Source: Bacteroidota bacterium
GTDB taxonomy: Bacteria; Bacteroidota; Bacteroidia; Bacteroidales; NBLH01
Assembly: GCA_025361565.1 (NCBI GenBank)
Contig: JANYKN010000011.1
Span: 1 to 38,621, forward strand
Reading direction: 5' to 3'
DNA length: 38,621 bases
Position 1 is the stretch's first letter. Each line of letters opens with the position of its first letter. The position numbers and the translations under genes are program-made. Under the pieces are notes generated by a model. The model saw only the letters and a list, made by a program, of their open reading frames with translations, did not search any database and was not told the DNA's origin. Of this stretch, positions 1-8,707 are shown in pieces.

Positions 1-60
1 TATCGCTATAACATAGTAAACATAAGGGAAACATGTTAATTTAGGTGTTTTCTCATTTGT

Positions 61-81
61 TGTACCTATGTTGTACCTTTG
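61..81 (+). promoter_or_regulatory. Tandem promoter-like repeat (TAnnTTTG type)
   Basis: Two adjacent copies of an 11-nt unit are present: TTGTACCTATG (starting one base before the listed interval, 60-70) and TTGTACCTTTG (71-81). The second contains TACCTTTG, a match to the Bacteroidota -7 element TAnnTTTG. No -33 TTTG lies at the usual distance; the nearest, at 56-59, leaves only 14 nt. A start from here would fall almost on the hairpin at 90-120, and no plus-strand gene follows. Confidence 0.3.
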
Positions 82-89
82 AACAAACG

Positions 90-125
90 AACCCTTATGA
101 AGTCTTATTTCATAAGGGTTTTGTT
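90..125 (+). terminator. Hairpin terminator at left edge
   Basis: An 11-bp perfect inverted repeat (AACCCTTATGA at 90-100, TCATAAGGGTT at 110-120) with a 9-nt loop is followed by TTGTT. It has the shape of an intrinsic terminator for plus-strand transcription. The gene it would serve lies off the left edge, or it ends a short transcript from the promoter-like repeat at 61-81. Confidence 0.65.
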
Positions 126-317
126 ATATATTAAATAATCCTCTGAGGTCTTTCAGATTTAAGAATAGAGATAAACACTTTATTTTAACAATAAACAAAA
201 TGAAATAGAATAACAATATAAGCAAAAATGATGAACATACACTTTCCATTCTTTTCTGCCCGCAAAGTTTTTAAATTGGGCACTACAGGATTTTAAATGA
301 AATGCAGATATTTTGCC

Positions 318-489
318 GGTGCAGGGCACCAAAATATTTGTAGCAATGTTGATGATAAATGGAATAAAGGTGCAGAGCACCGAAATATTTAAATAAATAG
401 TTTCGATGTTATCGCTGCAATATCTCGGTGCGCCGCACCTTAATGTTATTAATCCTTTTTTTGCTACAAATAGAACGGTGCGCTGCACC
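318..489. repeat. REP-like cluster of four GC-rich palindromes in inverted layout
   Basis: Four 13-bp palindromes share the frame GGTGC-NNN-GCACC: 318-330 (GGTGCAGGGCACC), 369-381 (GGTGCAGAGCACC), 427-439 (GGTGCGCCGCACC) and 477-489 (GGTGCGCTGCACC). Starts are 51, 58 and 50 nt apart. The first two are followed by AAATATTT-like sequence and the first by TTTGTAGCAA. The last two carry the related tails on the opposite strand (TTTGCTACAAATA upstream of the fourth), so the cluster is mirror-symmetric about position 404. This is the architecture of REP/BIME-type extragenic repeats. No transposase gene is nearby. An open frame through it (180-491, minus) is only a by-product of the repeats. Confidence 0.75.
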
Positions 490-582
490 ATAAATACATT
501 CTCATTCCAAATCCCGTGGAGCCTTTAATTGTGCTATTGGAAGAATTCATTGTTACCGCAAAACAGGACAATATTAACTTTA

Positions 583-736
583 GGGAACCTCTAAAAATGC
601 AAATTTATTCGTAAACTCATGAGATCGCTTCGCTAAGTTCGGCGTTGCTGCAAAATTTTAAAATCCTCATTTACAGAAGTAAACTCCAGTTTTAAAATTT
701 CTTGCGCCTTGAACTTTACTATTTTTAGAGATTCCC
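583..736. mobile_element. MITE-like element, 154 bp, with terminal inverted repeats
   Basis: The ends are inverted repeats of 16 bp with one mismatch: GGGAACCTCTAAAAAT at 583-598 and the complement of GGGAATCTCTAAAAAT at 721-736. The element is flanked directly by TTTA on both sides (579-582 and 737-740), which looks like a target-site duplication. The interior continues as an imperfect foldback (TTTTAAAA arms around 656-702, TTTAC/GTAAA at the centre), and there is no coding capacity. It therefore looks like a non-autonomous element mobilised in trans. I cannot name the parent IS family from these ends alone. Confidence 0.7.
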
Positions 737-761
737 TTTATTTTAGCTCAGTCCAAAACCG

Positions 762-808
762 CAAGCTTGCAATTACCCTGATTGGGGAAATTGCAAGCTT
801 GTTTTTTT
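762..808 (+). terminator. Long hairpin terminator downstream of DUF4249 gene
   Basis: A 13-bp perfect stem (CAAGCTTGCAATT at 762-774, AATTGCAAGCTTG at 789-801) is followed by seven T on the plus strand (802-808). Reading on the minus strand, it lies just after the stop of the DUF4249 gene, with a weaker GGTTTTGG tail, so it can plausibly stop transcription from both sides. Confidence 0.7.
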
Positions 809-813
809 CAATC

Positions 814-1614
814 TTATTGTTTTTTAACTGTCAAATATAAAGTATCACTGTTTACACCAGTAAAAATACCAAGCCCGTTTTCAACATTGGTATTTATGCC
901 TGTAAGGTTTTGAGAACTGCTGCCGCCATCCTGATAAAGTACTGCATATTCGGGTTTTAACGAAAAAATGATTATTCTATGCTTTCCAAGATAGTTAAAT
1001 TGCATGGACTCTAATTCATAGGTATTTGTCTGTAAAGGTTCATTTCTGAACATCCTGGGAGGAGCTTCGCCACTAAAATCATTTATTGCCGTTGGATTGC
1101 TTTCTATATTTTCAGCAATTACAAGGTAATAAAGGCCTGCAACTGCATCCCATGTAATTTTTACAGGATCGGGGAATGTAGGTATTGATGAAGGCATTCC
1201 TCCTCCACTAAATGATGGTATAGAAATTGAATTGACAGATTGTTGGCAATTTGCTGGCTTTAATGGTATTGATGTATTAGCATAAATATTTTGTCCATTA
1301 TAATCAATTGACAAATGATAGTTATCGGATTCGTTAATCTGAAAATTCGAATCAGCATAAATACCTGATCCATAATTTTTCAATAGGACACTTTTAGAGT
1401 CATCAGCCATGTAAATATTTAACTTATTGATGTCCAGTGTATCTGAAATTGTATCATTATTAAAGGGTATTAATTTATCTATTTTAACCTGAACTGAGTT
1501 TCCAGGAAATATGTATGATTCAACTACTAATTTATTCCCAAACTGAGAATCATCTTCCTTTTTACAACAGCTTATCAATGCAATGATTAATATTGCTATA
1601 CAAATATTTTTCAT
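814..1614 (-). CDS. DUF4249-family lipoprotein
   Basis: 266 aa. The N-terminus is a lipoprotein signal (hydrophobic residues 4-14, lipobox-like LISC with the first Cys at 16, then CKKEDD), so the protein is probably anchored in the outer membrane. The body has the DUF4249 pattern: an opening LVVESYIFPG, a variable Ig-like region on the presentation of nested values (NKLNIYMADD, SGIYADSN), then YHLSIDYNGQNIYANTSIP. In Bacteroidota this family is typically encoded next to TonB-dependent receptors carrying a carboxypeptidase-like domain. That is the case here: it starts 12 nt after the receptor stop and is surely cotranscribed. Its ligand is unknown. By analogy with SusD-like partners it may help substrate capture at the receptor, but this is inference. 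Confidence 0.8.
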   Translation of the reverse strand: MKNICIAILIIALISCCKKEDDSQFGNKLVVESYIFPGNSVQVKIDKLIPFNNDTISDTLDINKLNIYMADDSKSVLLKNYGSGIYADSNFQINESDNYHLSIDYNGQNIYANTSIPLKPANCQQSVNSISIPSFSGGGMPSSIPTFPDPVKITWDAVAGLYYLVIAENIESNPTAINDFSGEAPPRMFRNEPLQTNTYELESMQFNYLGKHRIIIFSLKPEYAVLYQDGGSSSQNLTGINTNVENGLGIFTGVNSDTLYLTVKKQ

Positions 1615-1626
1615 AGTGACTAAAAT

Positions 1627-4338
1627 TTAAAATTTTAATGAAAGACTGATATTCGGGGTAATACCCATATAACTTACATTTGTTTCAACTATTGAATTGT
1701 TAACAATTTGAAATTCTTTGTACCACACATTATTCCTATTGTAAACATTAAAAAGGGATACACTAATGTTTCCAAGGTCTTTGTTCCTGTCACTTATCAA
1801 TCTGAATGAAGCTGCCAAATCAAGTCGATGATAAGCTGGCAATCTCAGGCTATTCTTGTCGGAAACTGTATAGTATTCTTGCTTTGTACCATCAAGTAAA
1901 GTAACAGTGTATGCTCCTTCGGGAGCTGTATATGGTCTTCCTGTTGCGTAAATCCAAGTTGCCGAAAAATCAAATCTGCCTAATTTGTAAATCAAAACGG
2001 TTTTAAATTCATGTGTCACATCCTGAGACGATGGATAATAGTTGTCGGAATATATTTCAAATTTGCTATTTGCCTTGCCTAAAGTATAACTTATCCAACC
2101 ATTCAAGTTCCCTGTTTTCTTTTGGGCCAGTAACTCTATTCCTTTGGAATATCCATTTCCTACATAATAATTCTCCTGATATTTAATACCTCCCAAGCCT
2201 GGTTTAAATCGTGTACTAAACTCTGTGATGTTTTGAATCTGTTTGAAATATCCTTCAACACTAAAAAGGTAATTGCCCATATCATAATTTACTCCAGTAA
2301 TATAATGTATTGCAGAACTAACAGGTACTGTTTTATCATCAGATAATATCCAAAAGTCTTTACTTCCTGACATAATATCTTCGCGTACAACACGGTTGGC
2401 AAATTGATAATATAAACCGGTTGCAGCACTGGCTGTTAATTTGTCGTTCAGCTTATAAAAAGCAGATAATCGAGGTTCTAAATATAGCTTATTGGTATTA
2501 GTAAAGCTACTTAGTCTCAAGCCAGGCGTTATTGCCAATCGTTTGGCTAGAAATTCAAGCTTATCTTGTAAATAAGCCCCAGTTAGAAAAGCATCATCTT
2601 TTCTGTCTATTATTGAACTGGTATCATTCTGAGTATAAGTGTATGCGATATTATAATTGGTTAAAAAATAGCCAAATTCAAGTTTTTGTTTACCTGAAAT
2701 ATCATACTGAAAATTTGTTTTAAAGCTAACATCCTTTAAATCATTATCTTCAATTAGTCCATTTTTCATTGTCTTTTCTGTACCATCACTAGTAGTAATG
2801 CTTCCTTCTGTTGTTCTATCCCTTCCACTATAGTAGTTTGAATAGCTTAGCAAGGTATTGCTATATAGTTTTGCTCCCCATTTTCTCGACCATTTTAAAC
2901 TGGAGCCTAAATTTCCATATTTTGTAAGGTCAACAGTTTTCATATTGAAATTCATATCCGTTGAACCTCCTGGGGGCGCCATTCCACCAAAAGATCCTTC
3001 AATTTTGGGGCTGTTATCTAAATCATCTGTTCCATTGAAAAAACTAAGTGAAATAATATCTTTAGAACTTGGCAGAAAAGTCAATTTGCCATTTAAATCA
3101 TAAAAATATGATTTGGCTTTGGTCGAGGTAGTCATCATCCCAGGTCCCCTAGACATTTGCCCGGATTTTTGGGTTTGGTTTCTGTCAAATATTTTGTTGT
3201 AGATGGGTCCCCGGTATGATCGTCTAACAGCAAACATGGATGTAAATTTTTCGCCTATAGGCAATTCAAAATATGCACCAATGCTAAGTAAACTAATATC
3301 ACCTCCGAAAGAAACCTTTTTAGCGTTTCCATCTTTGCCTGTAATTTCAGTAACACTCGAAAGCCTGCCTCCATATTTAGATTCAAAACCTCCTTTAAAC
3401 AATTGAACATCTTTTACCGCATTGGAATTAAATGCACTAAAGAACCCATAGAGGTGATCGACATGATAAACAGTGAATCCATCATAAAGAATTAAGTTCT
3501 GATCGGGAGTTCCGCCCCTAACATACATGCCTGAAGAGTTCTCGTTTGAAGCACTAACTCCTGGCATTAATTGAAAACTGCGCAATACATCTTTTTCACC
3601 AATATTTGGTAAAACACTGAGATTTTTAGGTGACATTATAATAGTAGATATTGTACCTTCAGGTTTAGACATTAAATTCTCTTTTTGTCCAGTAATTTGA
3701 ACTTCTTTTAGCTCGGTGGTTGAAGCAGAAAGTTCAATTACCAGATTTGAAATGTTAGTTTCAGGAGTCAAATAAATTTCTGAAGAATTGAATCCTATAT
3801 AGGAAACAAACAGGGTTGATGTATCGGAAGGAACTTTTTGTAAAGTAAACAATCCATCGGCATTGGAAGTAGTGCCTATTTTGGTGTTTTTTATATAAAT
3901 TGATGCAAATGGAATTCTTTCTCCGCTGCCTGCATCTTTTACAATTCCAGTTAAATTAAAATTTGACTTTTCCGACTTAAGCGTTTTTCTTTGATCAATA
4001 ACAGTATTTTTCAGTTTAGCAATGGCTTGATCAGATTCACCGATATAAATATTCCCGTCATTGCCAATTTCAATGATCAAATCCCAACTTTTTGTAATAG
4101 TTTGGAATACTTTACCAACTGTGATAACCTCATTATACGAAGGATGAAAAGTTGTTTTGAATTTTGATAGTTTTTCTTTATCAAAAATAAATTTCAGATG
4201 ATGTTCATTCCCTATTTGGTTGATGATCAAATCTAATGTACCAGAATATCCATGAACTAATTTAATACTGGATACATTTTGAGCTTCAGATTTAATAAAC
4301 AAAAGGATGAGCACCAAAAATAGGATAATTCGAGCCAT
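1627..4338 (-). CDS. TonB-dependent outer-membrane receptor with STN and carboxypeptidase-like domains
   Basis: 903 aa. A signal peptide (1-19, ending SEAQ) is followed by an STN-like domain (about 25-100), a CarboxypepD_reg-like Ig domain (about 127-195, starting FNLTGIVKDAGSG), a plug domain (about 225-335, with MYVRGGTPDQNLILYDG and GGFESKYGGRLSSV) and a 22-strand-type beta-barrel ending in SLSLKF with a terminal aromatic residue. It would import a large substrate across the outer membrane using TonB-ExbBD energy. The STN domain usually signals to an anti-sigma factor, but no FecR/sigma gene is adjacent; a LytTR two-component pair lies upstream instead. It is followed by its DUF4249 partner. 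The substrate cannot be read from the sequence. Confidence 0.92.
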   Translation of the reverse strand: MARIILFLVLILLFIKSEAQNVSSIKLVHGYSGTLDLIINQIGNEHHLKFIFDKEKLSKFKTTFHPSYNEVITVGKVFQTITKSWDLIIEIGNDGNIYIGESDQAIAKLKNTVIDQRKTLKSEKSNFNLTGIVKDAGSGERIPFASIYIKNTKIGTTSNADGLFTLQKVPSDTSTLFVSYIGFNSSEIYLTPETNISNLVIELSASTTELKEVQITGQKENLMSKPEGTISTIIMSPKNLSVLPNIGEKDVLRSFQLMPGVSASNENSSGMYVRGGTPDQNLILYDGFTVYHVDHLYGFFSAFNSNAVKDVQLFKGGFESKYGGRLSSVTEITGKDGNAKKVSFGGDISLLSIGAYFELPIGEKFTSMFAVRRSYRGPIYNKIFDRNQTQKSGQMSRGPGMMTTSTKAKSYFYDLNGKLTFLPSSKDIISLSFFNGTDDLDNSPKIEGSFGGMAPPGGSTDMNFNMKTVDLTKYGNLGSSLKWSRKWGAKLYSNTLLSYSNYYSGRDRTTEGSITTSDGTEKTMKNGLIEDNDLKDVSFKTNFQYDISGKQKLEFGYFLTNYNIAYTYTQNDTSSIIDRKDDAFLTGAYLQDKLEFLAKRLAITPGLRLSSFTNTNKLYLEPRLSAFYKLNDKLTASAATGLYYQFANRVVREDIMSGSKDFWILSDDKTVPVSSAIHYITGVNYDMGNYLFSVEGYFKQIQNITEFSTRFKPGLGGIKYQENYYVGNGYSKGIELLAQKKTGNLNGWISYTLGKANSKFEIYSDNYYPSSQDVTHEFKTVLIYKLGRFDFSATWIYATGRPYTAPEGAYTVTLLDGTKQEYYTVSDKNSLRLPAYHRLDLAASFRLISDRNKDLGNISVSLFNVYNRNNVWYKEFQIVNNSIVETNVSYMGITPNISLSLKF

Positions 4339-4459
4339 AATATTTTGTATTAATTTATAATTGCCAAAATTCTGGATATTTGGGCACAGATAAAAACTAA
4401 GTAGACAAACAGGATAAGAATGGATATAAAGCAGGTGATTTTGGATAAAACAGGGTAGG

Positions 4460-5173
4460 CTATTTGATCATTTTGCTGTTAAAATAGGTATTTATTGCCT
4501 GGATATATGATTCGCCAAGAGGTAAATATTTATTTTCATAAACTTGGATTTGCTTTTTGTTTATCGATTTTACTTTTGAAAGATTCACTATATAAGATTT
4601 ATGTATCCGAGCAAAATCATAAGAATATAAAATATCATCAAGCTTTTTCAATGACATTTTGGTCATTATAGGATATTGATTATTTTCTACATGAATTTTA
4701 ACATAATCCTTCATACTTTCGATATAAACAATATCGTTAACAATAATTTTAATGAGCCTGTAATCTGCATGGACAAAAAAATAGTTAAGAGGGGTCAGTT
4801 CATGTTTATTAGAAACCAAATGCATATAATCATTTGCCTTATTTACAGCTTTTACAAACCTTTCAAATGGAACTGGCTTCTGCAAGTAATCCAATACATT
4901 AAGTTCGAAACTTTCTAAAGCGTAATTTGAATATGCCGAAACAATTATTATCATTGGGGCTTTCTTCAATGTTTTAATGAATTGAAGCCCGGTAATTGAA
5001 GGCAACTGAATGTCTAGGAAAACAAGGTCAACATGTTCTTCATCAAGAAATGTAATAGCTTCGAGTGGATTTCTGAACGATTTTAAAAGCTTTAGAAAAG
5101 GTATCTGTTTAATGTTATCTTCCATTAAATCAATTGCATGTTGCTCATCATCAATGGTTATACAATTTATCAT
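4460..5173 (-). CDS. LytTR-family response regulator
   Basis: 237 aa. The receiver domain (1-about 120) shows the acidic pair D8/D9, the phospho-acceptor D54 in VFLDIQLP, the Ser/Thr position in IIVSAYS and the Lys in LQKPVPF. A LytTR DNA-binding domain follows (about 135-232: RLIKIIVNDIVYIESMKDYV, then FARIHKSYIVNLSKVKSI). The domain order is that of LytT/YpdB/AlgR regulators. The start codon overlaps the end of the kinase gene by 4 nt (5170-5173), indicating translational coupling. The TonB receptor operon begins 121 nt downstream and is the obvious candidate target. No clear pair of LytTR direct repeats was identified in that gap. Confidence 0.93.
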   Translation of the reverse strand: MINCITIDDEQHAIDLMEDNIKQIPFLKLLKSFRNPLEAITFLDEEHVDLVFLDIQLPSITGLQFIKTLKKAPMIIIVSAYSNYALESFELNVLDYLQKPVPFERFVKAVNKANDYMHLVSNKHELTPLNYFFVHADYRLIKIIVNDIVYIESMKDYVKIHVENNQYPIMTKMSLKKLDDILYSYDFARIHKSYIVNLSKVKSINKKQIQVYENKYLPLGESYIQAINTYFNSKMIK

Positions 5174-6168
5174 AATAAAATTTGCAATTCGACAGTAAAC
5201 AGATTGTTCTCTTTATAATATTTAAAAATATGATTTGATGGATATAATAACTCTAATCGCCGCTTAATATTGCTCAGTCCTAAACCATTTTTGTTTGTTG
5301 CTACTTCAATGTTTTGAGCTTTATAAATATTCTCAACTTTTAAAGAAAGTTTGTTGATTGCGTAACTTAAATCAATATTTATTACTGGTTCTTTTACTTG
5401 TGTATTTCCATGCTTAAAGGCATTTTCGATAACTGGGATGAGCAACATAGGTTCAATTATGATATCTGGAATATTTTCCTGAATATTAAGATTTACAGAA
5501 ATTTCATTCCCAAACCGTATCTGCTGAAGATCTAAATAGTTTTTTAAGTGTTCAATTTCTTTATGCAGGTTTATTTTAGTATTTGATTCATAAATTAAGT
5601 ACCGGATTATGTCTGATAGTTTAATTACCACATTTTCAATTTGATCAGACTTTTTCCTCGATAAAGAGGCAATTGTATTTAAAACATTAAAAATAAAATG
5701 TGGACTTATCTGGTTGCGAAGAAAATTCAATTCATTTTGCAAACTCTCCTTTTCTTTTTCAATCATTTTTTTATCTTGTCCAATTTTATCCGAAATAATT
5801 CTAAAACTGGTACTTAGTGCATATATAAACAAGAATGGAAAAATCCCTGTTATTGCAGGGAATTCCATTGAATTTCCCTGCAATAGCTTAACAATATATA
5901 GGTGTGAAAATATTAGAAATGCAAAAAGTAATATTATTATAGAAATAAAATATATAAGTTTTCGGCCTCTATTTAGTAAAATTGGAATTAGAAAATAAGC
6001 ATTTAAATAGAAAATAGCTATAAGGATAATAATTATAATCTGCCCAAAATCTCTTGGAGCTGGAAGATGTTGGCCAATATCTGGCGGTCGCGAAATAAAT
6101 AAAGGGACACTTAAAAATGCTGCCCAAAAAATAATATGAAATAATACAGGCAATAACTTTTTAAACAT
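5170..6168 (-). CDS. LytS/YpdA-type sensor histidine kinase
   Basis: 332 aa. Four hydrophobic segments lie in the first 125 residues (about 8-26, 43-63, 71-95, 104-121), followed by a short coiled coil (about 130-152). A His_kinase domain follows, with the phospho-acceptor H157 in QISPHFIFN. The C-terminal HATPase has an N box (VIENAFKHGN) and a glycine motif (NGLGLSNIKRR). There is no extracellular sensor domain, so the signal is probably sensed in the membrane or through a partner. It overlaps the LytTR regulator by 4 nt and is 57 nt downstream of the secreted protein gene, so it probably belongs to a longer minus-strand transcript. Confidence 0.92.
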   Translation of the reverse strand: MFKKLLPVLFHIIFWAAFLSVPLFISRPPDIGQHLPAPRDFGQIIIIILIAIFYLNAYFLIPILLNRGRKLIYFISIIILLFAFLIFSHLYIVKLLQGNSMEFPAITGIFPFLFIYALSTSFRIISDKIGQDKKMIEKEKESLQNELNFLRNQISPHFIFNVLNTIASLSRKKSDQIENVVIKLSDIIRYLIYESNTKINLHKEIEHLKNYLDLQQIRFGNEISVNLNIQENIPDIIIEPMLLIPVIENAFKHGNTQVKEPVINIDLSYAINKLSLKVENIYKAQNIEVATNKNGLGLSNIKRRLELLYPSNHIFKYYKENNLFTVELQILL

Positions 6169-6225
6169 AGGTTTTTATGTAAAAGTAAAATAATATGTAA
6201 ATCAAATACTATCTACTTTGCAACT

Positions 6226-8316
6226 TTACTTCATCTCAAAAACAATCAATTCCAATTTCTTCTCAACTTCATTTCCCGAAACTACCAATACTTTATTGCC
6301 AATAACCAGCAAATCATCACGATTATCAAGTCGCACATGTGATCCAATATCAACAGGTTCAGAAAGTTTATTGCCATTACTGTCGATTTTCATTGCATAA
6401 GTTGAAACATAATTGCTGCTATAACCATCAATTGTTACCAATTCCCAAACCAATAAAATACTGTTATCCTGTAGTTTGACAGCTTTTAAATTTTCAACGC
6501 TACCTTTGCTTTTATCTTTATAATTGCTAAGCCATTGAACACCAGTATTTCTTTGTTCTGCCCAATTTCCGCCAAAAGTGTAAAAACCTCCATTCTCCGA
6601 AATTCCTTTAGATAAAACCATATCATCTGAAACAACATCGCCAGAACCGCTTTTAGTTTCAAAATCCTTGACTATTTTTAAAAAGCCAATATTCCTTGGA
6701 TCCGTGTTTTGATCGCCCACGCGGCTGTTGTTGATTGATTTGCCCGTTGCATCGGGTTCGCCCGTATACACAACAACATATCCGTTGTCTACTTCAATCA
6801 GTGCACCAAGCGAAGTGTACGTTCCATTATCGTTCGACCATTTGTAGTATTTTTTGGCTGAATTACTGATTTCGGAATATGCGGGATAGGTAGCTCCGGC
6901 AGGACTTTGAGCCGAAGTTCCATGTTCTGTCTTAAAAGTGTATATGATTTTTGAGTTGATTTCAAGTGGTGTAAATTTATGAAGGTTAATTCCGCGAGGA
7001 TAATTATCGCCCAAATCAATTCCGACAAATTCATTGTTCGAGTTAACTGTCAAATAATTATCAAATGAATGACCTGATGTTTGGCCAAAATTACGGAATA
7101 CTTTAAGTGTATTTGCATCAAAAACAACGGCAATTCCGCCCTGGTGGTTTAATCCATCGCTGGATTTGTGCATGGTGCGTGCAATAAAAAGTCCCAGTTT
7201 GCCATCTAAAAATTTCAAATCAGCCTTATAACTATTAAAACGAAAAAGATTTAGCCCCGAAGCTCCAGTTTCAGGATTATCTTGTGCAAGTTGTTGGCCT
7301 TTTGAATTTACTTTGTAAAGTGCCACAACATCATCGGAATTGCCACTGCTCATATCTTTTACGGTACAATAATAGTAATTTCCCAAATTATCATTTGTAG
7401 CTGCAACCAATATTGCTTTGGTGGTATTTGGAAGTTTTATGGTAGATTCAGATTTTAAATCATTGCCAAAAATGGTTAGAAGAATACTCTGATTTTCCTG
7501 ATCTTGCCAAACAACACACAATTGCTGGTTATTGGCAGACAAAGGAAAGAATACCCGGTTTGAACGGCTCGAAATAATATCATAAGGTTTGTAAGTGCTC
7601 TGATATCGGTATTTATCAATATCAAACAACGCTGTTTTTTTAACTCTTGCGCCTTCGATAGTTTGCGAAAGTTTGCTGTAAATACTAATTTTCTGACTAC
7701 TTGGTGCGAAAAAGAAAATCTTGGAACCTTCAATCGTACTCACAACCAATTCTTTAATTGGATTGAATTCATTAACTTTGATTTCGCTTGCTGGAATCTC
7801 TTTGATTTTATTGATTTTTTCACCTTCGAGTTCATAAACTGTGTAATTTTCTTTGGTTGGAAATTGATAATAAACACAATGGTTCGAAGCCAAAAACTTA
7901 CCTGCTTTGGTTGAAGGCCCATAAACTTTATAGGCTTCGAATTGTTGCTCGCCAGCAGCATCACCAACAGAACCAAATTCTACTTTATAATTGCTGTTGT
8001 TGTACTGCCCATCTGTATAGCAGCCATTTTGATAAAACATGGATACTATAGCAAACCTATTCATCTTATCCTGATCCAAAATTGTCCCCGAACAATTATA
8101 TCCTGAAGCTTTTTCGGTACTTAATCCTGGAAGTATTTTCGATTCTTTGGATTGGAAAGTATATATTTTTAAGTCGGGCAGAATATTGATTCCAAATCGA
8201 TTAACTTGATGATTTACATATTGCGCATCATTATTAACATTTTTAAATCCGCTTAATATCAATAACATTGAACCAAGCCCAAGAAACAAAGACATTACTA
8301 CTTTTATAATTTTCAT
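6226..8316 (-). CDS. Large secreted protein of unknown function, probably beta-propeller-like
   Basis: 696 aa. The N-terminal hydrophobic stretch (about 5-23) reads as a signal peptide or anchor; there is no lipobox Cys. I do not recognise a named family. The body is rich in short beta-strand-like segments repeating a pattern of hydrophobic strand, polar turn and aromatic residue (QLCVVWQDQENQSILLT, DLKFLDGKLGLFIA, KVLVVSGNEVEKKLELIVF), which suggests a beta-propeller or similar all-beta fold. A conspicuous block reads HKSSDGLNHQGG, then GQTSGHSFDN and LGDNYPRG. No T9SS tail is visible. It is first in the minus-strand series feeding into the kinase/regulator pair, with a good promoter match upstream, so it could be a periplasmic or surface sensor or a target of that system. 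Confidence 0.6.
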   Translation of the reverse strand: MKIIKVVMSLFLGLGSMLLILSGFKNVNNDAQYVNHQVNRFGINILPDLKIYTFQSKESKILPGLSTEKASGYNCSGTILDQDKMNRFAIVSMFYQNGCYTDGQYNNSNYKVEFGSVGDAAGEQQFEAYKVYGPSTKAGKFLASNHCVYYQFPTKENYTVYELEGEKINKIKEIPASEIKVNEFNPIKELVVSTIEGSKIFFFAPSSQKISIYSKLSQTIEGARVKKTALFDIDKYRYQSTYKPYDIISSRSNRVFFPLSANNQQLCVVWQDQENQSILLTIFGNDLKSESTIKLPNTTKAILVAATNDNLGNYYYCTVKDMSSGNSDDVVALYKVNSKGQQLAQDNPETGASGLNLFRFNSYKADLKFLDGKLGLFIARTMHKSSDGLNHQGGIAVVFDANTLKVFRNFGQTSGHSFDNYLTVNSNNEFVGIDLGDNYPRGINLHKFTPLEINSKIIYTFKTEHGTSAQSPAGATYPAYSEISNSAKKYYKWSNDNGTYTSLGALIEVDNGYVVVYTGEPDATGKSINNSRVGDQNTDPRNIGFLKIVKDFETKSGSGDVVSDDMVLSKGISENGGFYTFGGNWAEQRNTGVQWLSNYKDKSKGSVENLKAVKLQDNSILLVWELVTIDGYSSNYVSTYAMKIDSNGNKLSEPVDIGSHVRLDNRDDLLVIGNKVLVVSGNEVEKKLELIVFEMK

Positions 8317-8707
8317 ATGGAAAGTTTTTAGTTGCTTTATCCAAAAATAAACTTTTTTAATGGTTTTAACAATTGAGGATTTGGATGTTATTTTAAATTA
8401 TCTTTTAGTAGTAATTATTCAAACTCTAACAAAATATCTTCAAACTAAAAAATTCTAACTTTATTTACTTCAAGCAGCAATATGGATATACAAAAATTGG
8501 TACGAGAAAAAAACACAAAATACCGAAAAGTTTTTAAAGGAAATTGAGAAATTTGAAGTGGAATCGTAAAGACACCCTGTTGCAATAAATTTATTCCAAA
8601 TTTATATTTTACTATCTCAATCATAAGCTTATTCGATTGAAATACTTTTAAACAATTTTATTATTATTCATGAAAAAAGAATATTTTTAAAGATTAAAAT
8701 TCAACTC
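8317..8707. other. Intergenic region with a possible gene remnant
   Basis: Apart from the promoter, the one notable thing is a short plus-strand reading frame without a start (about 8464-8568). It has protein-like composition (IWIYKNWYEKK, then FLKEIEKFEVES) and ends in TAA. It may be the decayed C-terminus of a lost gene just upstream of the frameshifted BRO gene. The family is not recognised, and chance cannot be excluded at this length. Confidence 0.25.
8342..8372 (-). promoter_or_regulatory. Bacteroidota-type promoter for the minus-strand gene set
   Basis: On the minus strand, TTG (8372-8370) lies 20 nt upstream of TATTTTTG (8349-8342). This fits the primary-sigma pattern of TTTG/TTG, 19-21 nt, TAnnTTTG. 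Transcription would start near 8335, about 20 nt before the start codon at 8316. Confidence 0.5.

Noticed and set aside
318-489. CRISPR array
   Set aside because: Repeats are 13 bp, in both orientations, with related rather than unique spacers, and no cas genes are nearby.
180-491. 103-aa minus-strand open frame
   Set aside because: It runs through the palindromic repeat cluster, and its composition (short repeats, many Cys and Ile) is set by the repeats. No ribosome-binding site or family features.
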